NCBI GenBank assembly: GCA_934755305.1
Contig: CAKVLD010000031.1
Coordinates: 1-34,224 of the forward strand
Length of the DNA stretch: 34,224 nt
Origin: an uncultured Clostridium sp.
GTDB taxonomy: Bacteria; Bacillota; Clostridia; Clostridiales; Clostridiaceae
Direction: 5' to 3'
The notes beneath the pieces were generated by a model. It searched no databases. It was given only the letters and a program-made list of their open reading frames with translations, and was not told the origin of the DNA. Shown here in pieces: positions 1 through 7,013 of the stretch. The first letter of the stretch is position 1. Each line of letters opens with the position of its first letter. The translations under genes and the position numbers were made by a program.

Positions 1-74
1 AAGTATACCCTTTTTTAAAAAAATACTTTTAAAAAATTTTAATTTTTTTGTATAACTGGTCTTTACGTTAAAAT

Positions 75-116
75 AAAGATGCTTTGATGAAAAATTTTCT
101 TCACCAAAACATCTTT
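75..116 (-). terminator. Terminator-like hairpin after the DUF1062 gene
   Basis: A 17-bp near-perfect inverted repeat (75-91 with 100-116, two G·U-type positions) lies just after the stop of the minus-strand gene ending at 128. A short U-rich stretch follows it on the minus strand. The U-tract is weak, so termination efficiency is uncertain. Confidence 0.6.
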
Positions 117-127
117 ACTTACTACCC

Positions 128-721
128 TTAAGCTATTTCTATATTAAACTCATCTTTTAATATAATTTCAAGAAACTTTCCTTGAAAAACCTTATCTAAT
201 TTAACATTACTCACACTAAATATAGTACCATTCTTTATATTGTTTTTAACCTCACGCCTTGAAATATTTAATATATTAGATAATAACTTATCTATACGTA
301 ACTTTAAATTATATTCATTATATATTCTAATTATATTAGAAGCATTTTTAACTTCATTTTTAGACTGTATTATATCATATTCAATATTACTTTCACTAAT
401 ATCTGCTTTATTTTTTTCAAATAATTCTTTATTAATGCCACATTTAAATGCTAATTCTTTATCATTGCTTAGAAATTTTTCATACTCAAGTTTATCTATT
501 TCAAAAGGATTAACTCTTTTATAAATAGAAAGATTAAAAGTATGCTTACATTTTTTACATTGATAAACAAGCCATACATCTATAGTATTTCCATTTGCAT
601 TAACTCTAAAATTATTAGTATTAATATAGTTAGTTTTACATCCACATTTAGCACAATTTCTAGTTACTTCATAAGAGTTTTTGGGTATAATTTTAAATTC
701 TTTATTTTCTAAATAGCACAT
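128..721 (-). CDS. DUF1062 family protein (zinc ribbon plus S4-like C-terminus)
   Basis: The 197-aa protein has a zinc-ribbon-like N-terminus with C23xxC26 and C55xxC58, then a linker. Its C-terminus (about 142-190) reads like an S4 RNA-binding fold, with the R-x-D-K-L-L and N-I-S-R-R-E-V pattern. The layout matches the uncharacterised DUF1062 family. The start is placed at 721 rather than 730: the GGAG at 731-734 directly abuts the upstream ATG but lies 9 nt from the ATG at 721. Upstream lie a leader ORF (817-846) and alternative hairpins, suggesting control of translation initiation. The same arrangement precedes the next gene at 977-1252. No function is established; RNA or ribosome binding is inferred from the S4-like region only. 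Confidence 0.75.
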   Translation of the reverse strand: MCYLENKEFKIIPKNSYEVTRNCAKCGCKTNYINTNNFRVNANGNTIDVWLVYQCKKCKHTFNLSIYKRVNPFEIDKLEYEKFLSNDKELAFKCGINKELFEKNKADISESNIEYDIIQSKNEVKNASNIIRIYNEYNLKLRIDKLLSNILNISRREVKNNIKNGTIFSVSNVKLDKVFQGKFLEIILKDEFNIEIA

Positions 722-723
722 TT

Positions 724-860
724 TTTGCATCTCCTATATATTTTTTATGTATATTTAGATATGCAAAGGCTATTAAAGTTTATATAATTATTATCTATAT
801 ACTGCAATAACCTTTGTTATGCAGTAAAATTTGGTGTACTCATCATAAACTAATCCCCCC
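724..860 (-). promoter_or_regulatory. Leader-peptide translational attenuator 1 (predicted)
   Basis: On the minus strand the leader holds a leader ORF and four complementary segments. Segment 1 is 816-824, segment 2 is 802-816, segment 3 is 761-774 and segment 4 is 724-730. Segments 1 and 2 pair as CTGCATAAC with GTTATTGCAG (one bulged base). Segments 2 and 3 pair over 11 bp with one G·U. Segments 3 and 4 pair as TTTGCAT with ATGCAAA, which overlaps the start region and, with 3 further pairs, part of the GGAG. The 1:2 + 3:4 versus 2:3 arrangement is the classic erm-type logic. Pairings were read by eye and not folded computationally. Confidence 0.6.
817..846 (-). CDS. Putative 9-codon leader peptide (MMSTPNFTA)
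   Basis: This short ORF has a run of six G (855-860) 8 nt before the first ATG (844-846). It ends with GCA TAA inside the 5' arm of the first leader hairpin. A second ATG follows immediately. A homologous position upstream of the 977-1252 gene has another short ORF, also ending in Ala-stop with GCATAR. The shared layout supports translation; the peptide itself is inferred. Confidence 0.5.
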   Translation of the reverse strand: MMSTPNFTA

Positions 861-872
861 TATATTTTTATA

Positions 873-904
873 ATACTATCTTCCTAATATAATAAATACC
901 TCAA
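873..904 (-). promoter_or_regulatory. Possible sigma-A promoter for the DUF1062 leader
   Basis: On the minus strand a TTGAGG (899-904) is followed 18-20 nt later by GATAGT/TAGTAT (873-880). This sits about 15 nt upstream of the G-run ribosome site. It is a weak match and the spacing is longer than ideal. Confidence 0.3.
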
Positions 905-912
905 ACTTTTTT

Positions 913-948
913 ATAAAAAAATTAGAGACAAAAAATATGCCTCTAAAA
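913..948 (-). terminator. Terminator after the CD3324-family gene
   Basis: On the minus strand a short stem TTAGAG/CTCTAA (922-927 with 941-946) is followed by a run of T residues (RC of 913-921). It separates the gene ending at 977 from the DUF1062 leader. Confidence 0.5.
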
Positions 949-976
949 ATTCCTTACCTATTTAATACTTAAGCTG

Positions 977-1252
977 TTAAGCCGCATTTTTTATTTTGTA
1001 TATAATTCTCTGTATACTTTTCTCTGATAAAAAATACTTTTCTGCTAATGTAGCTATCTTAAGTCCATTTTTATAGTCCTCATATATTTTTATATTTCTT
1101 TCACTTAATTCTTGACGAATTGTAGTCTTCTCACCCCAAGGTTTTCTATTATTCTTTTTCCTAGGAATATAAATACATTCTCCATCAATATAATTTTGAA
1201 TAAGTTCAACTATCTCTATAGGTAATACCTGTTCTGCCTTTTTATAGCTCAT
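977..1252 (-). CDS. CD3324-family small HTH protein
   Basis: This 91-aa protein closely follows the clostridial CD3324 family pattern: N-terminal YKKAEQVLP, central IDGECIYIPRK and GEKT, and a C-terminal helix-turn-helix (about 65-88, LAEKYFLSEKSIQRII). The HTH resembles Mor/sigma region 4 type folds, so nucleic-acid binding is expected. AGGAGG lies 5 nt before the ATG. A strong sigma-A-like promoter (1389-1417) and a leader ORF with alternative hairpins lie upstream. The leader is homologous to the one before the DUF1062 gene, so the two genes probably answer the same signal. The function of the family is not known to me. Confidence 0.8.
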   Translation of the reverse strand: MSYKKAEQVLPIEIVELIQNYIDGECIYIPRKKNNRKPWGEKTTIRQELSERNIKIYEDYKNGLKIATLAEKYFLSEKSIQRIIYKIKNAA

Positions 1253-1374
1253 ATTTGCCTCCTAAAAATAATAATCATTTAGGAAATAGCAAAGGCTATA
1301 AACTAAATTTAAAATTTGCAATAGCCTCTACTATGCAAATATAAAAATTCTTTCCATAAACTCTATCACTCCCT
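1253..1374 (-). promoter_or_regulatory. Leader-peptide translational attenuator 2 (predicted)
   Basis: The layout is the same as at 724-860. Segment 1 is 1331-1340, segment 2 is 1314-1329, segment 3 is 1278-1299 and segment 4 is 1253-1266. Segments 1 and 2 pair as ATTTGCATAG with CTATTGCAAAT, with the same one-base bulge as attenuator 1 but different arm bases. Segments 2 and 3 pair as AGAGGCTAT with ATAGCCTTT. Segments 3 and 4 pair in two blocks (CCTAAA with TTTAGG, TTTGC with GCAAA), enclosing the AGGAGG ribosome site. Conserved pairing with changed bases between the two copies is evidence for RNA structure. Confidence 0.65.
1331..1357 (-). CDS. Putative 8-codon leader peptide (MERIFIFA)
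   Basis: The ORF is preceded by a strong Shine-Dalgarno stretch (AAGGGAGTGAT, about 1365-1375). It ends GCA TAG inside the 5' arm of hairpin 1:2, exactly where the leader ORF at 817-846 ends. The hydrophobic IFIF run is reminiscent of macrolide-arrest leader peptides such as ErmCL, but a stall has not been shown. Confidence 0.55.
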   Translation of the reverse strand: MERIFIFA

Positions 1375-1388
1375 TATTTTTTAGTATA

Positions 1389-1417
1389 AATATACCAAAA
1401 CAAGAATATTATTTCAA
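1389..1417 (-). promoter_or_regulatory. Sigma-A promoter for the CD3324-family gene
   Basis: On the minus strand TTGAAA (1412-1417), a 17-nt spacer and TATATT (1389-1394) form a near-consensus vegetative promoter. It starts a leader of about 130 nt. Confidence 0.65.
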
Positions 1418-1479
1418 TCACTTGATCCAAAAAGCTTACTCAAAATATTTTTATTATCAACAAACTTTTTAAATACTTT

Positions 1480-2262
1480 TTAATTAAAAATAAAATTTTT
1501 GAGACTTTTATTAATACCACTTAATAAATTAGGTACAGACCCTGTAATATAAGGTAAAATTACAGATAAAATAAATATTCCTCCACATATTATAAACACT
1601 CTAATATCCATATATATCCTCCCACAATACACTTCATATCCATATATAGAAGCACCTGCTATAGAAGCGATTAATAGAATTTTAGTAGCAATCCATATAA
1701 TAGCATCTATAAACTTCAAAATAAAAATTATTATTGATAAAATTATAATTATAGGAAATACTATTATTTTAAATGGTAATAATAATATATTGGATTCTTT
1801 TTTAGTTCTATTTTCTTCTTCACCTTTCTTTAAATTTTTCTTATTATCTATCTTATCTTTATCTCTATCTTTCTCTTTATTTCCCTTCTTTCTTTTTGCA
1901 TTTGAATTAGAATGCCTTCTTTTTCTTTTTCTATTACTCCTCTTCTCTTCTTCATATATATCTTCATCATAAGGTTCTTCATCATAACATAAATCCTCAT
2001 CATAATAATCAGATCTTATTTCATTAAGCTCATCGTCAGTAAACATCACTGTATCACCAAAAGCTTGTCCTTTTTCCTTTGATGTAGTTGTTACCTGAAA
2101 TAAAGCATCTTTATATGCTTCCTCTAAAACCTTCAAAAAAGCATCTGCATTCTTTTTATTTGATACTTCTGTTTCTATTTTACTTACTTTTTTTTCATAA
2201 GCTTTTTTTAATTCCTCTATAGAAGAATCTTTATCTACACCTAAAATTTCATAACAATCCAT
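1480..2262 (-). CDS. J-domain-like membrane protein lacking HPD
   Basis: The 260-aa protein starts with a DnaJ-like helical region (about 1-55, DCYEILGVDKDSSIEELKKAY). The diagnostic His-Pro-Asp loop is absent, because YEKKVSKIETEV occupies its place. An acidic region (about 75-110, many D/E/Y) and a strongly basic stretch (about 110-160, K/R-rich) follow. Two or three membrane segments lie at the C-terminus (about 165-245). The start is at 2262: GGGAG (2271-2275) lies 8 nt upstream, whereas the longer reading has no site. Without HPD it is unlikely to stimulate DnaK ATPase; a membrane scaffold role is a guess. It is a single gene ahead of a terminator-like repeat. Confidence 0.6.
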   Translation of the reverse strand: MDCYEILGVDKDSSIEELKKAYEKKVSKIETEVSNKKNADAFLKVLEEAYKDALFQVTTTSKEKGQAFGDTVMFTDDELNEIRSDYYDEDLCYDEEPYDEDIYEEEKRSNRKRKRRHSNSNAKRKKGNKEKDRDKDKIDNKKNLKKGEEENRTKKESNILLLPFKIIVFPIIIILSIIIFILKFIDAIIWIATKILLIASIAGASIYGYEVYCGRIYMDIRVFIICGGIFILSVILPYITGSVPNLLSGINKSLKNFIFN

Positions 2263-2350
2263 TTTAATTACTCCCATATGTATATTTTTGTACAATATGT
2301 ATTATACGATATTAGACTAATTTAAAATGAAGAAAATATTAAAAAATAAA

Positions 2351-2394
2351 AAATGCGTAAAACTAGTACATATTTTTCCTAGCTTTACGCATTT
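2351..2394 (-). terminator. Terminator between ddh and the J-domain gene
   Basis: A 16-bp inverted repeat (2351-2366 with 2379-2394) around AAATGCGTAAA is followed on the minus strand by a T-rich run (RC of 2341-2350). It lies 45 nt downstream of the ddh stop. Confidence 0.8.
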
Positions 2395-2438
2395 TACACT
2401 TTGATTTTTAACAGTTACTTAATCAAATTTTTTTAAGA

Positions 2439-3416
2439 TTATAATAATTCTTTTCTTAATTCTTCAGCTGATTTAGGTGATAGATAAGCAGGTGCTACAT
2501 CAAATACTGTGCAAGCTCCTGTTTTTCCTTCTTTAGCCATTCTACTAATAGCTCTTGCATAAGCCACTAATACATTAGCTGTAAATTCAGGATTACTATC
2601 TAAGTTAAGAGAAAATTCTATTTTTTCTTTATTTCCATCTCCAGTTACACCAGTTCTTATTACAAATCCACCATGAGGCATTCCTGAATGATTTTTCTTT
2701 AATTCTTCTTCACTTATAAAATTAACTTCTGTATCATAATCTGAGAAATAATTAGGCATATTCTTGATTTCATTCTCAACTTTAACCTTATCTGCTCCAT
2801 CTTCTAATACAACATAGCACACTCTAAGATGCTTTTCTCTAACAGAAAGCTCTGGATTTTCTCCACTTCTAACTTTTTCTAAAGCTTCATTCTTAGGAAT
2901 AGTATATTGTTTGCCATCCTTAACACCTTCAATTCTTCTTATAGCATCTGAATGACCTTGACTTACTCCTTTTCCCCAGAAAGTATAATCTTTTCCTTCT
3001 GGTAAAACAGCATTAGCCATTAATCTATTTAAAGAAAATAATCCTGGATCCCAACCTACTGAAATTATGCTTAAATTACCTGAGCTTTTAGCAGCCTTGT
3101 CAACATTTGCAAAATATTCTGGTATTCTTGCATGTGTATCAAAGCTATCTACTGTATTAAACATTTCAGCTATCTTTGGACCTTGTTCTGGAAGATCTGT
3201 AGCAGAACCACCACATAATATCATAACATCAATTTTATCTTTGTATTCTTCAAGTTTTGAAATATGTAAAGCCTTTGAACCATCATCCATAACCAAACCT
3301 TCTCTTCTTGTGAATACAGCTTGTAAATCCATGTCGTTATTTTGCTTAATAGATTTTATTACTCCTTTTCCTAGATTTCCATAACCAATTATTCCTATTC
3401 GTATTTTTTCTTGCAT
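2439..3416 (-). CDS. ddh: meso-Diaminopimelate D-dehydrogenase
   Basis: The 325-aa protein matches Ddh (EC 1.4.1.16). This enzyme reductively aminates tetrahydrodipicolinate to meso-diaminopimelate with NADPH, the one-step route to lysine and peptidoglycan precursor. The N-terminus has the Rossmann motif GIIGYGNLG. Family-typical blocks SVGWDPGLFSLNRL, GKGVSQGHSDAIRRI and MPHGGFVIRTG are present, and the length is normal (about 325). The start at 3416 is preferred over 3422 because the GGGGG ribosome site touches the first ATG but is 7 nt from the second. It is monocistronic, with a good terminator downstream. Confidence 0.93.
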   Translation of the reverse strand: MQEKIRIGIIGYGNLGKGVIKSIKQNNDMDLQAVFTRREGLVMDDGSKALHISKLEEYKDKIDVMILCGGSATDLPEQGPKIAEMFNTVDSFDTHARIPEYFANVDKAAKSSGNLSIISVGWDPGLFSLNRLMANAVLPEGKDYTFWGKGVSQGHSDAIRRIEGVKDGKQYTIPKNEALEKVRSGENPELSVREKHLRVCYVVLEDGADKVKVENEIKNMPNYFSDYDTEVNFISEEELKKNHSGMPHGGFVIRTGVTGDGNKEKIEFSLNLDSNPEFTANVLVAYARAISRMAKEGKTGACTVFDVAPAYLSPKSAEELRKELL

Positions 3417-3507
3417 TTGCATACCCCCAATATTTTTTTACATCTTATTTTAACATATATTTTAATATATAAATTAATTAATTTCACTTATTATTTTATA
3501 AATCAAA

Positions 3508-4860
3508 TTAATTTAAATTTACAATTCCAACTTTTCTCAATGCTTCACTAATATATGCTTCATACGTTTTGTTATATAATTCTTCATCTTGACCACCTAA
3601 AATAATATTTCGTAAATAAAAATCTCTTAAATTATTTGTAGTTTTAACACCTTTAAGTTTAATATACTTATTTTTAGGGTTAGTTGTTGTAAATATAAAA
3701 TCATTTTTATCTAATACTTCTAAAGCTCTTAAATTATTTGCAGTAAATATAAGTTGCCCTTTTCCATTCTTCTTAAGTAAAACTAATATTTCACCAAATA
3801 AAAATTCAAATAATCCTGCATCCAATTCATCTATAGCAAGACATACTTTAGGATCATTATAAACAGATATTAATAAACCTACAATAAATATTATTTCTTT
3901 AGTTCCATCTGATTCATATCTTAGTGGAATTTTAGCATTTCCTTGTATAGAAACCAATTCAAATTTAACTCCTAATTCACATTCTTTTATAAAAGCTTCA
4001 CTTTTACTTTCTATTCCTATCTTAAAAGAAGGAATAATGGTTTCTAAAACAATATTTATTCGGGCAATAATGTCTTTTAATATTTTATATGAATATTCAC
4101 TTATTAAATTATTATCAAATATTTTCAATTGAATTTTCCCATACCCTAAATCAATGGGCAAAATATTACTGTATTTCTTAAAGTACTTACTACTTACAAC
4201 TATCAAATTAGATTCAGCAAAATTTCTAATTGAACTTAATATTTCATAATAAATATTTGTTTCACCAAATACTTTTTTAAAAGTATTTACACTATAATTA
4301 TTAAATATAAATGAGCAGCTATTTTCTTTAGATAAAGCTTTAGCTACTACTAAAGAACCATTAGCTTCCTCTTCTTTATTAAAAATATTTAATATAAAAT
4401 TAGGCTTAATAATATTGTTATTATCATAACTTATTCTATAGTCTATTATGGTTTTAGTATTAGACCTAACATCTAAATTATATTGAGAATACTTTATCTT
4501 TTCAGCATATACTAAAGCTTTGTTGTTTTCTTCGTTGTATCCTATTTCAAATTTATAACTAACTTTATACTTAATCCCTCTTATATCAATAATAAATGTA
4601 TATTTAAAAATTGCATTTTTATTTTCTTCTTTTAATAAATATAATAATTCACTATCTATTGTAGAACCTGAAGCTATAAGTTTTAATATATTAAAAGCTT
4701 CTATTACTACTGTTTTACCTGAGGCATTTTGTCCATAAATCCCTATTATACTATTGAATTCATTGGTATTTCTACTACTGTTTTGTAAATTTAGTACACC
4801 TTTTTCTACATTTTTAAAATTATTAATTTCTAGCTCCTTAATTTTAACTGTTCCCTCCAT
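3508..4860 (-). CDS. AAA family ATPase (COG1106/AAA_15-like), stand-alone
   Basis: The 450-aa protein has an SMC/RecF-like ATPase layout. Walker A GQNASGKT is at about 43-50, a long insert follows, and Walker B LAIDELDAG is at about 340-348 (D344, E345). The region around 315-330 with RYESDGTKEI resembles the ABC signature area of the OLD/AAA_15 group. AGGAGG precedes the ATG by 8-9 nt. This family often accompanies RloB-like or nuclease partners in defence or abortive systems, but no partner is adjacent here: ddh is downstream and a divergent ABC transporter is upstream. The role is unknown. Confidence 0.75.
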   Translation of the reverse strand: MEGTVKIKELEINNFKNVEKGVLNLQNSSRNTNEFNSIIGIYGQNASGKTVVIEAFNILKLIASGSTIDSELLYLLKEENKNAIFKYTFIIDIRGIKYKVSYKFEIGYNEENNKALVYAEKIKYSQYNLDVRSNTKTIIDYRISYDNNNIIKPNFILNIFNKEEEANGSLVVAKALSKENSCSFIFNNYSVNTFKKVFGETNIYYEILSSIRNFAESNLIVVSSKYFKKYSNILPIDLGYGKIQLKIFDNNLISEYSYKILKDIIARINIVLETIIPSFKIGIESKSEAFIKECELGVKFELVSIQGNAKIPLRYESDGTKEIIFIVGLLISVYNDPKVCLAIDELDAGLFEFLFGEILVLLKKNGKGQLIFTANNLRALEVLDKNDFIFTTTNPKNKYIKLKGVKTTNNLRDFYLRNIILGGQDEELYNKTYEAYISEALRKVGIVNLN

Positions 4861-5012
4861 AATATAAGCCTCCTAATAATTCTCACAGAAATTAATCTTA
4901 ATTTATATATTTTATTTTTTACTAGGATAACTTTTTTATTCAAGTAATTGTTGAACTCAATTTTTTATGTTTTTAATGCATATATTTTTTTGCATCAAAA
5001 AAATACTATTTG

Positions 5013-5110
5013 TTCCCTTTAAAGAGTTTAAAAAATATCTCATATATAAAATTTTTCATTAACACTCTTAAGGTTTTTATCATAATATACATCATAAGTA
5101 TTAAAGGGAA
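5013..5110 (+). promoter_or_regulatory. Possible structured leader of the ABC importer
   Basis: Perfect 10-bp arms TTCCCTTTAA (5013-5022) and TTAAAGGGAA (5101-5110) enclose a nested 6-bp stem, AAGAGT (5022-5027) with ACTCTT (5064-5069). The 3' arm lies directly on the ribosome binding site of the lipoprotein gene. I recognise no known riboswitch class here. Confidence 0.35.
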
Positions 5111-5124
5111 AGGACCCCTGAAAA

Positions 5125-6147
5125 ATGAAGAAAAAAAGAAAACTAGCACTTTTCTTAAGCTTAATTTTTACCGTAAGTTCTTTATTTATTAGCTGTGAAA
5201 AAAACACTAATAATGGTTCAACTACTGTTCATCTTTGCGAAGTAGTTCGTTCTGTATTCTATGCTCCAATGTATGTTGCTATAGAACAAGGTTTCTTCTT
5301 AGATGAAGGATTAGATATTGATCTGAGCACGGGCCAAGGTGCTGATAAGGTCATGCAAAATGTTTTAAGCAATAACGCAGACATTGGATTTTGTGGTCCT
5401 GAACAGGTAATTTATATTAATAATCAAGGTAGAGAAGATAATCCTATTATTTTCGCAGGACTTACCCAAAAAGATGGTTCCTTCTTAGTTAGTAAAACTA
5501 AAGAAACAGACTTCACCTGGGAATCTCTAAAGGGTAAAGAAATAATCGGTGGAAGACCTGGTGGTGTTCCTGAAATGGCCCTTGAATATGTTATGAAAAA
5601 AAATAAACTTGACCCAAAGAAAGATGTAAACATGGTAACCAATATTGACTTTACAGCTACATCTGGTGCTTTCCTTTCAGGAAATGCTGACTATGTAGCA
5701 CTATTTGAACCTACTGCTTCTATGCTTGAAGCTCAAAATGAAGGATATATAGTTTCATCTATTGGTGAATCCTTAGGTAACATTGCATATACTTGTTTTT
5801 TCTGCACCCAATCTTATATGGATAAAAATCCCAGGATTGTTGAAAAGTTCACAAGGGCAATTTACAAAGGACAACTATGGGTTCAAAACCATAACAGTGA
5901 AGATATAGCATCCTCAATAGAGTCCTTTTTCCCTGGTACTGATAAAAAAATAATCATTAATGTGATCAACAATTATAAAAAGATTGATGCTTTCAAAACT
6001 AACCCCAGTATAAATAAAGATGACCTCGAAAAATTAATGGACGTTATTCAATCCTACGACTCATCTCTAATACCTTCTAAACCATCCTATGAAACAATAG
6101 TTAATAACTCTTATTCTGAAGATGTAATAAAAAATAACACAAATTAG
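5125..6147 (+). CDS. ABC transporter substrate-binding lipoprotein (SsuA/TauA/NMT1-like)
   Basis: The 340-aa protein begins with a lipoprotein signal: Lys/Arg-rich start, hydrophobic stretch and lipobox LFISC with Cys24. The mature part follows the NMT1/SsuA-like periplasmic-binding fold (SVFYAPMYVAIEQGFFLDEG near 42-61, then ADIGFCGPEQ, ISG-type lobe closures and GRPGGVPEMALEYV). It would capture a small ligand outside the membrane and deliver it to the downstream ATPase and permease. The ligand (sulfonate, nitrate, pyrimidine or other) cannot be told from sequence. AAGGA lies 10 nt before the ATG. A stem-loop follows the gene, a common way to give more binding protein than membrane components. 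Confidence 0.85.
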   Translation: MKKKRKLALFLSLIFTVSSLFISCEKNTNNGSTTVHLCEVVRSVFYAPMYVAIEQGFFLDEGLDIDLSTGQGADKVMQNVLSNNADIGFCGPEQVIYINNQGREDNPIIFAGLTQKDGSFLVSKTKETDFTWESLKGKEIIGGRPGGVPEMALEYVMKKNKLDPKKDVNMVTNIDFTATSGAFLSGNADYVALFEPTASMLEAQNEGYIVSSIGESLGNIAYTCFFCTQSYMDKNPRIVEKFTRAIYKGQLWVQNHNSEDIASSIESFFPGTDKKIIINVINNYKKIDAFKTNPSINKDDLEKLMDVIQSYDSSLIPSKPSYETIVNNSYSEDVIKNNTN

Positions 6148-6164
6148 ATATGGAACGAACTAAG

Positions 6165-6205
6165 TGGATTTAAGCGGAAGCCCATTATATAGGGGCTTCC
6201 ATCCA
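6165..6205 (+). terminator. Intercistronic stem-loop after the binding-protein gene
   Basis: GGAAGCCC (6176-6183) pairs with GGGCTTCC (6193-6200), extended by TGGAT (6165-6169) with ATCCA (6201-6205). There is no U-tract, so it is more likely an mRNA-stability or partial-termination element than a full terminator. Confidence 0.5.
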
Positions 6206-6251
6206 TTTATATTAATAATTTTTTCTACATAACAATAAGGTGGTGAAAAAA

Positions 6252-7013
6252 TTGGATTTACTAAACATTAATAATCTATCAATGAACTATCATTCATTAA
6301 AAGGTGAAACTAAAGCTTTAGATAATATTAATTTCTCTGTTAAAGAAAATGAATTTCTTACTATTCTAGGACCTTCTGGTTGTGGAAAATCCACTCTTTT
6401 AAATATTTTATGCGGAATCTTAAAACCTAGTTGTGGTACAGTCCTTTTCAAAGGAGAAGATATAAATAAAAACTTAAACAAAATAGGATACATGTTCCAA
6501 AAAGATCACTTATTTGAGTGGGATACAGTATGGGAAAATGTCACTTTACCCCTTAGAATAAAGAGCTTAATAAATAAAGAAAACTTAAAAAGAGTTTATG
6601 ATCTTTTAGAAAAATATGACCTTATTAATTTTAAAAATCATTACCCTAAAGAATTATCTGGTGGTATGAGACAAAGAGTTGCTTTAATAAGAACTTTAGC
6701 TATTAATCCTGATGTATTATTTTTAGACGAACCTTTTTCTGCACTTGATTTTCAAACTAGAATAAAGGTTTCTGATGATATAAAAAATATTATTAATAAT
6801 GAAAAGAAAACCGCTATTATGGTTACCCATGATATAAGTGAAGCTATTTCTTTATCGGATAGAATTATAATTTTATCTAAAAGACCTGCAAATATAAAAA
6901 AAGACGTAGTTATAGACTTTTCTAATAAAACTGCTACACCTTTTGAAAGGAGAAGTGAAGAAGAGTTTAAAGCATACTTTGATACTCTTTGGAAGGAGTT
7001 GAATTCTAAATGA
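6252..7013 (+). CDS. ABC transporter ATP-binding protein (SsuB/TauB-like)
   Basis: The 253-aa nucleotide-binding subunit has all motifs: Walker A GPSGCGKS, Q-loop FQKD, signature LSGGMRQR, Walker B VLFLDEP and H-loop THD. It energises uptake by the permease encoded next. TTG at 6252 is chosen as start. The GTG codons just before it (from 6240) are part of a strong site, AAGGTGGTGA, which would be about 8 nt upstream of the TTG. The stop overlaps the permease start by 4 nt (ATGA), implying coupled translation. Confidence 0.9.
   Translation: MDLLNINNLSMNYHSLKGETKALDNINFSVKENEFLTILGPSGCGKSTLLNILCGILKPSCGTVLFKGEDINKNLNKIGYMFQKDHLFEWDTVWENVTLPLRIKSLINKENLKRVYDLLEKYDLINFKNHYPKELSGGMRQRVALIRTLAINPDVLFLDEPFSALDFQTRIKVSDDIKNIINNEKKTAIMVTHDISEAISLSDRIIILSKRPANIKKDVVIDFSNKTATPFERRSEEEFKAYFDTLWKELNSK

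Noticed and set aside
1..60. AT-rich start of the window as a possible origin or AT-rich regulatory site
   Set aside because: Only poly-A/T runs are seen, without DnaA boxes or repeats.
724..860. Plain protein operator instead of RNA attenuator
   Set aside because: The TGCAATA...TATGCA dyads could bind a protein, but the leader ORF and the four-segment pairing in both copies fit RNA control better. Not fully excluded.
4861..5124. TPP or other known riboswitch before the ABC importer
   Set aside because: No CTGAGA or other conserved core of known classes is visible; only simple stems.
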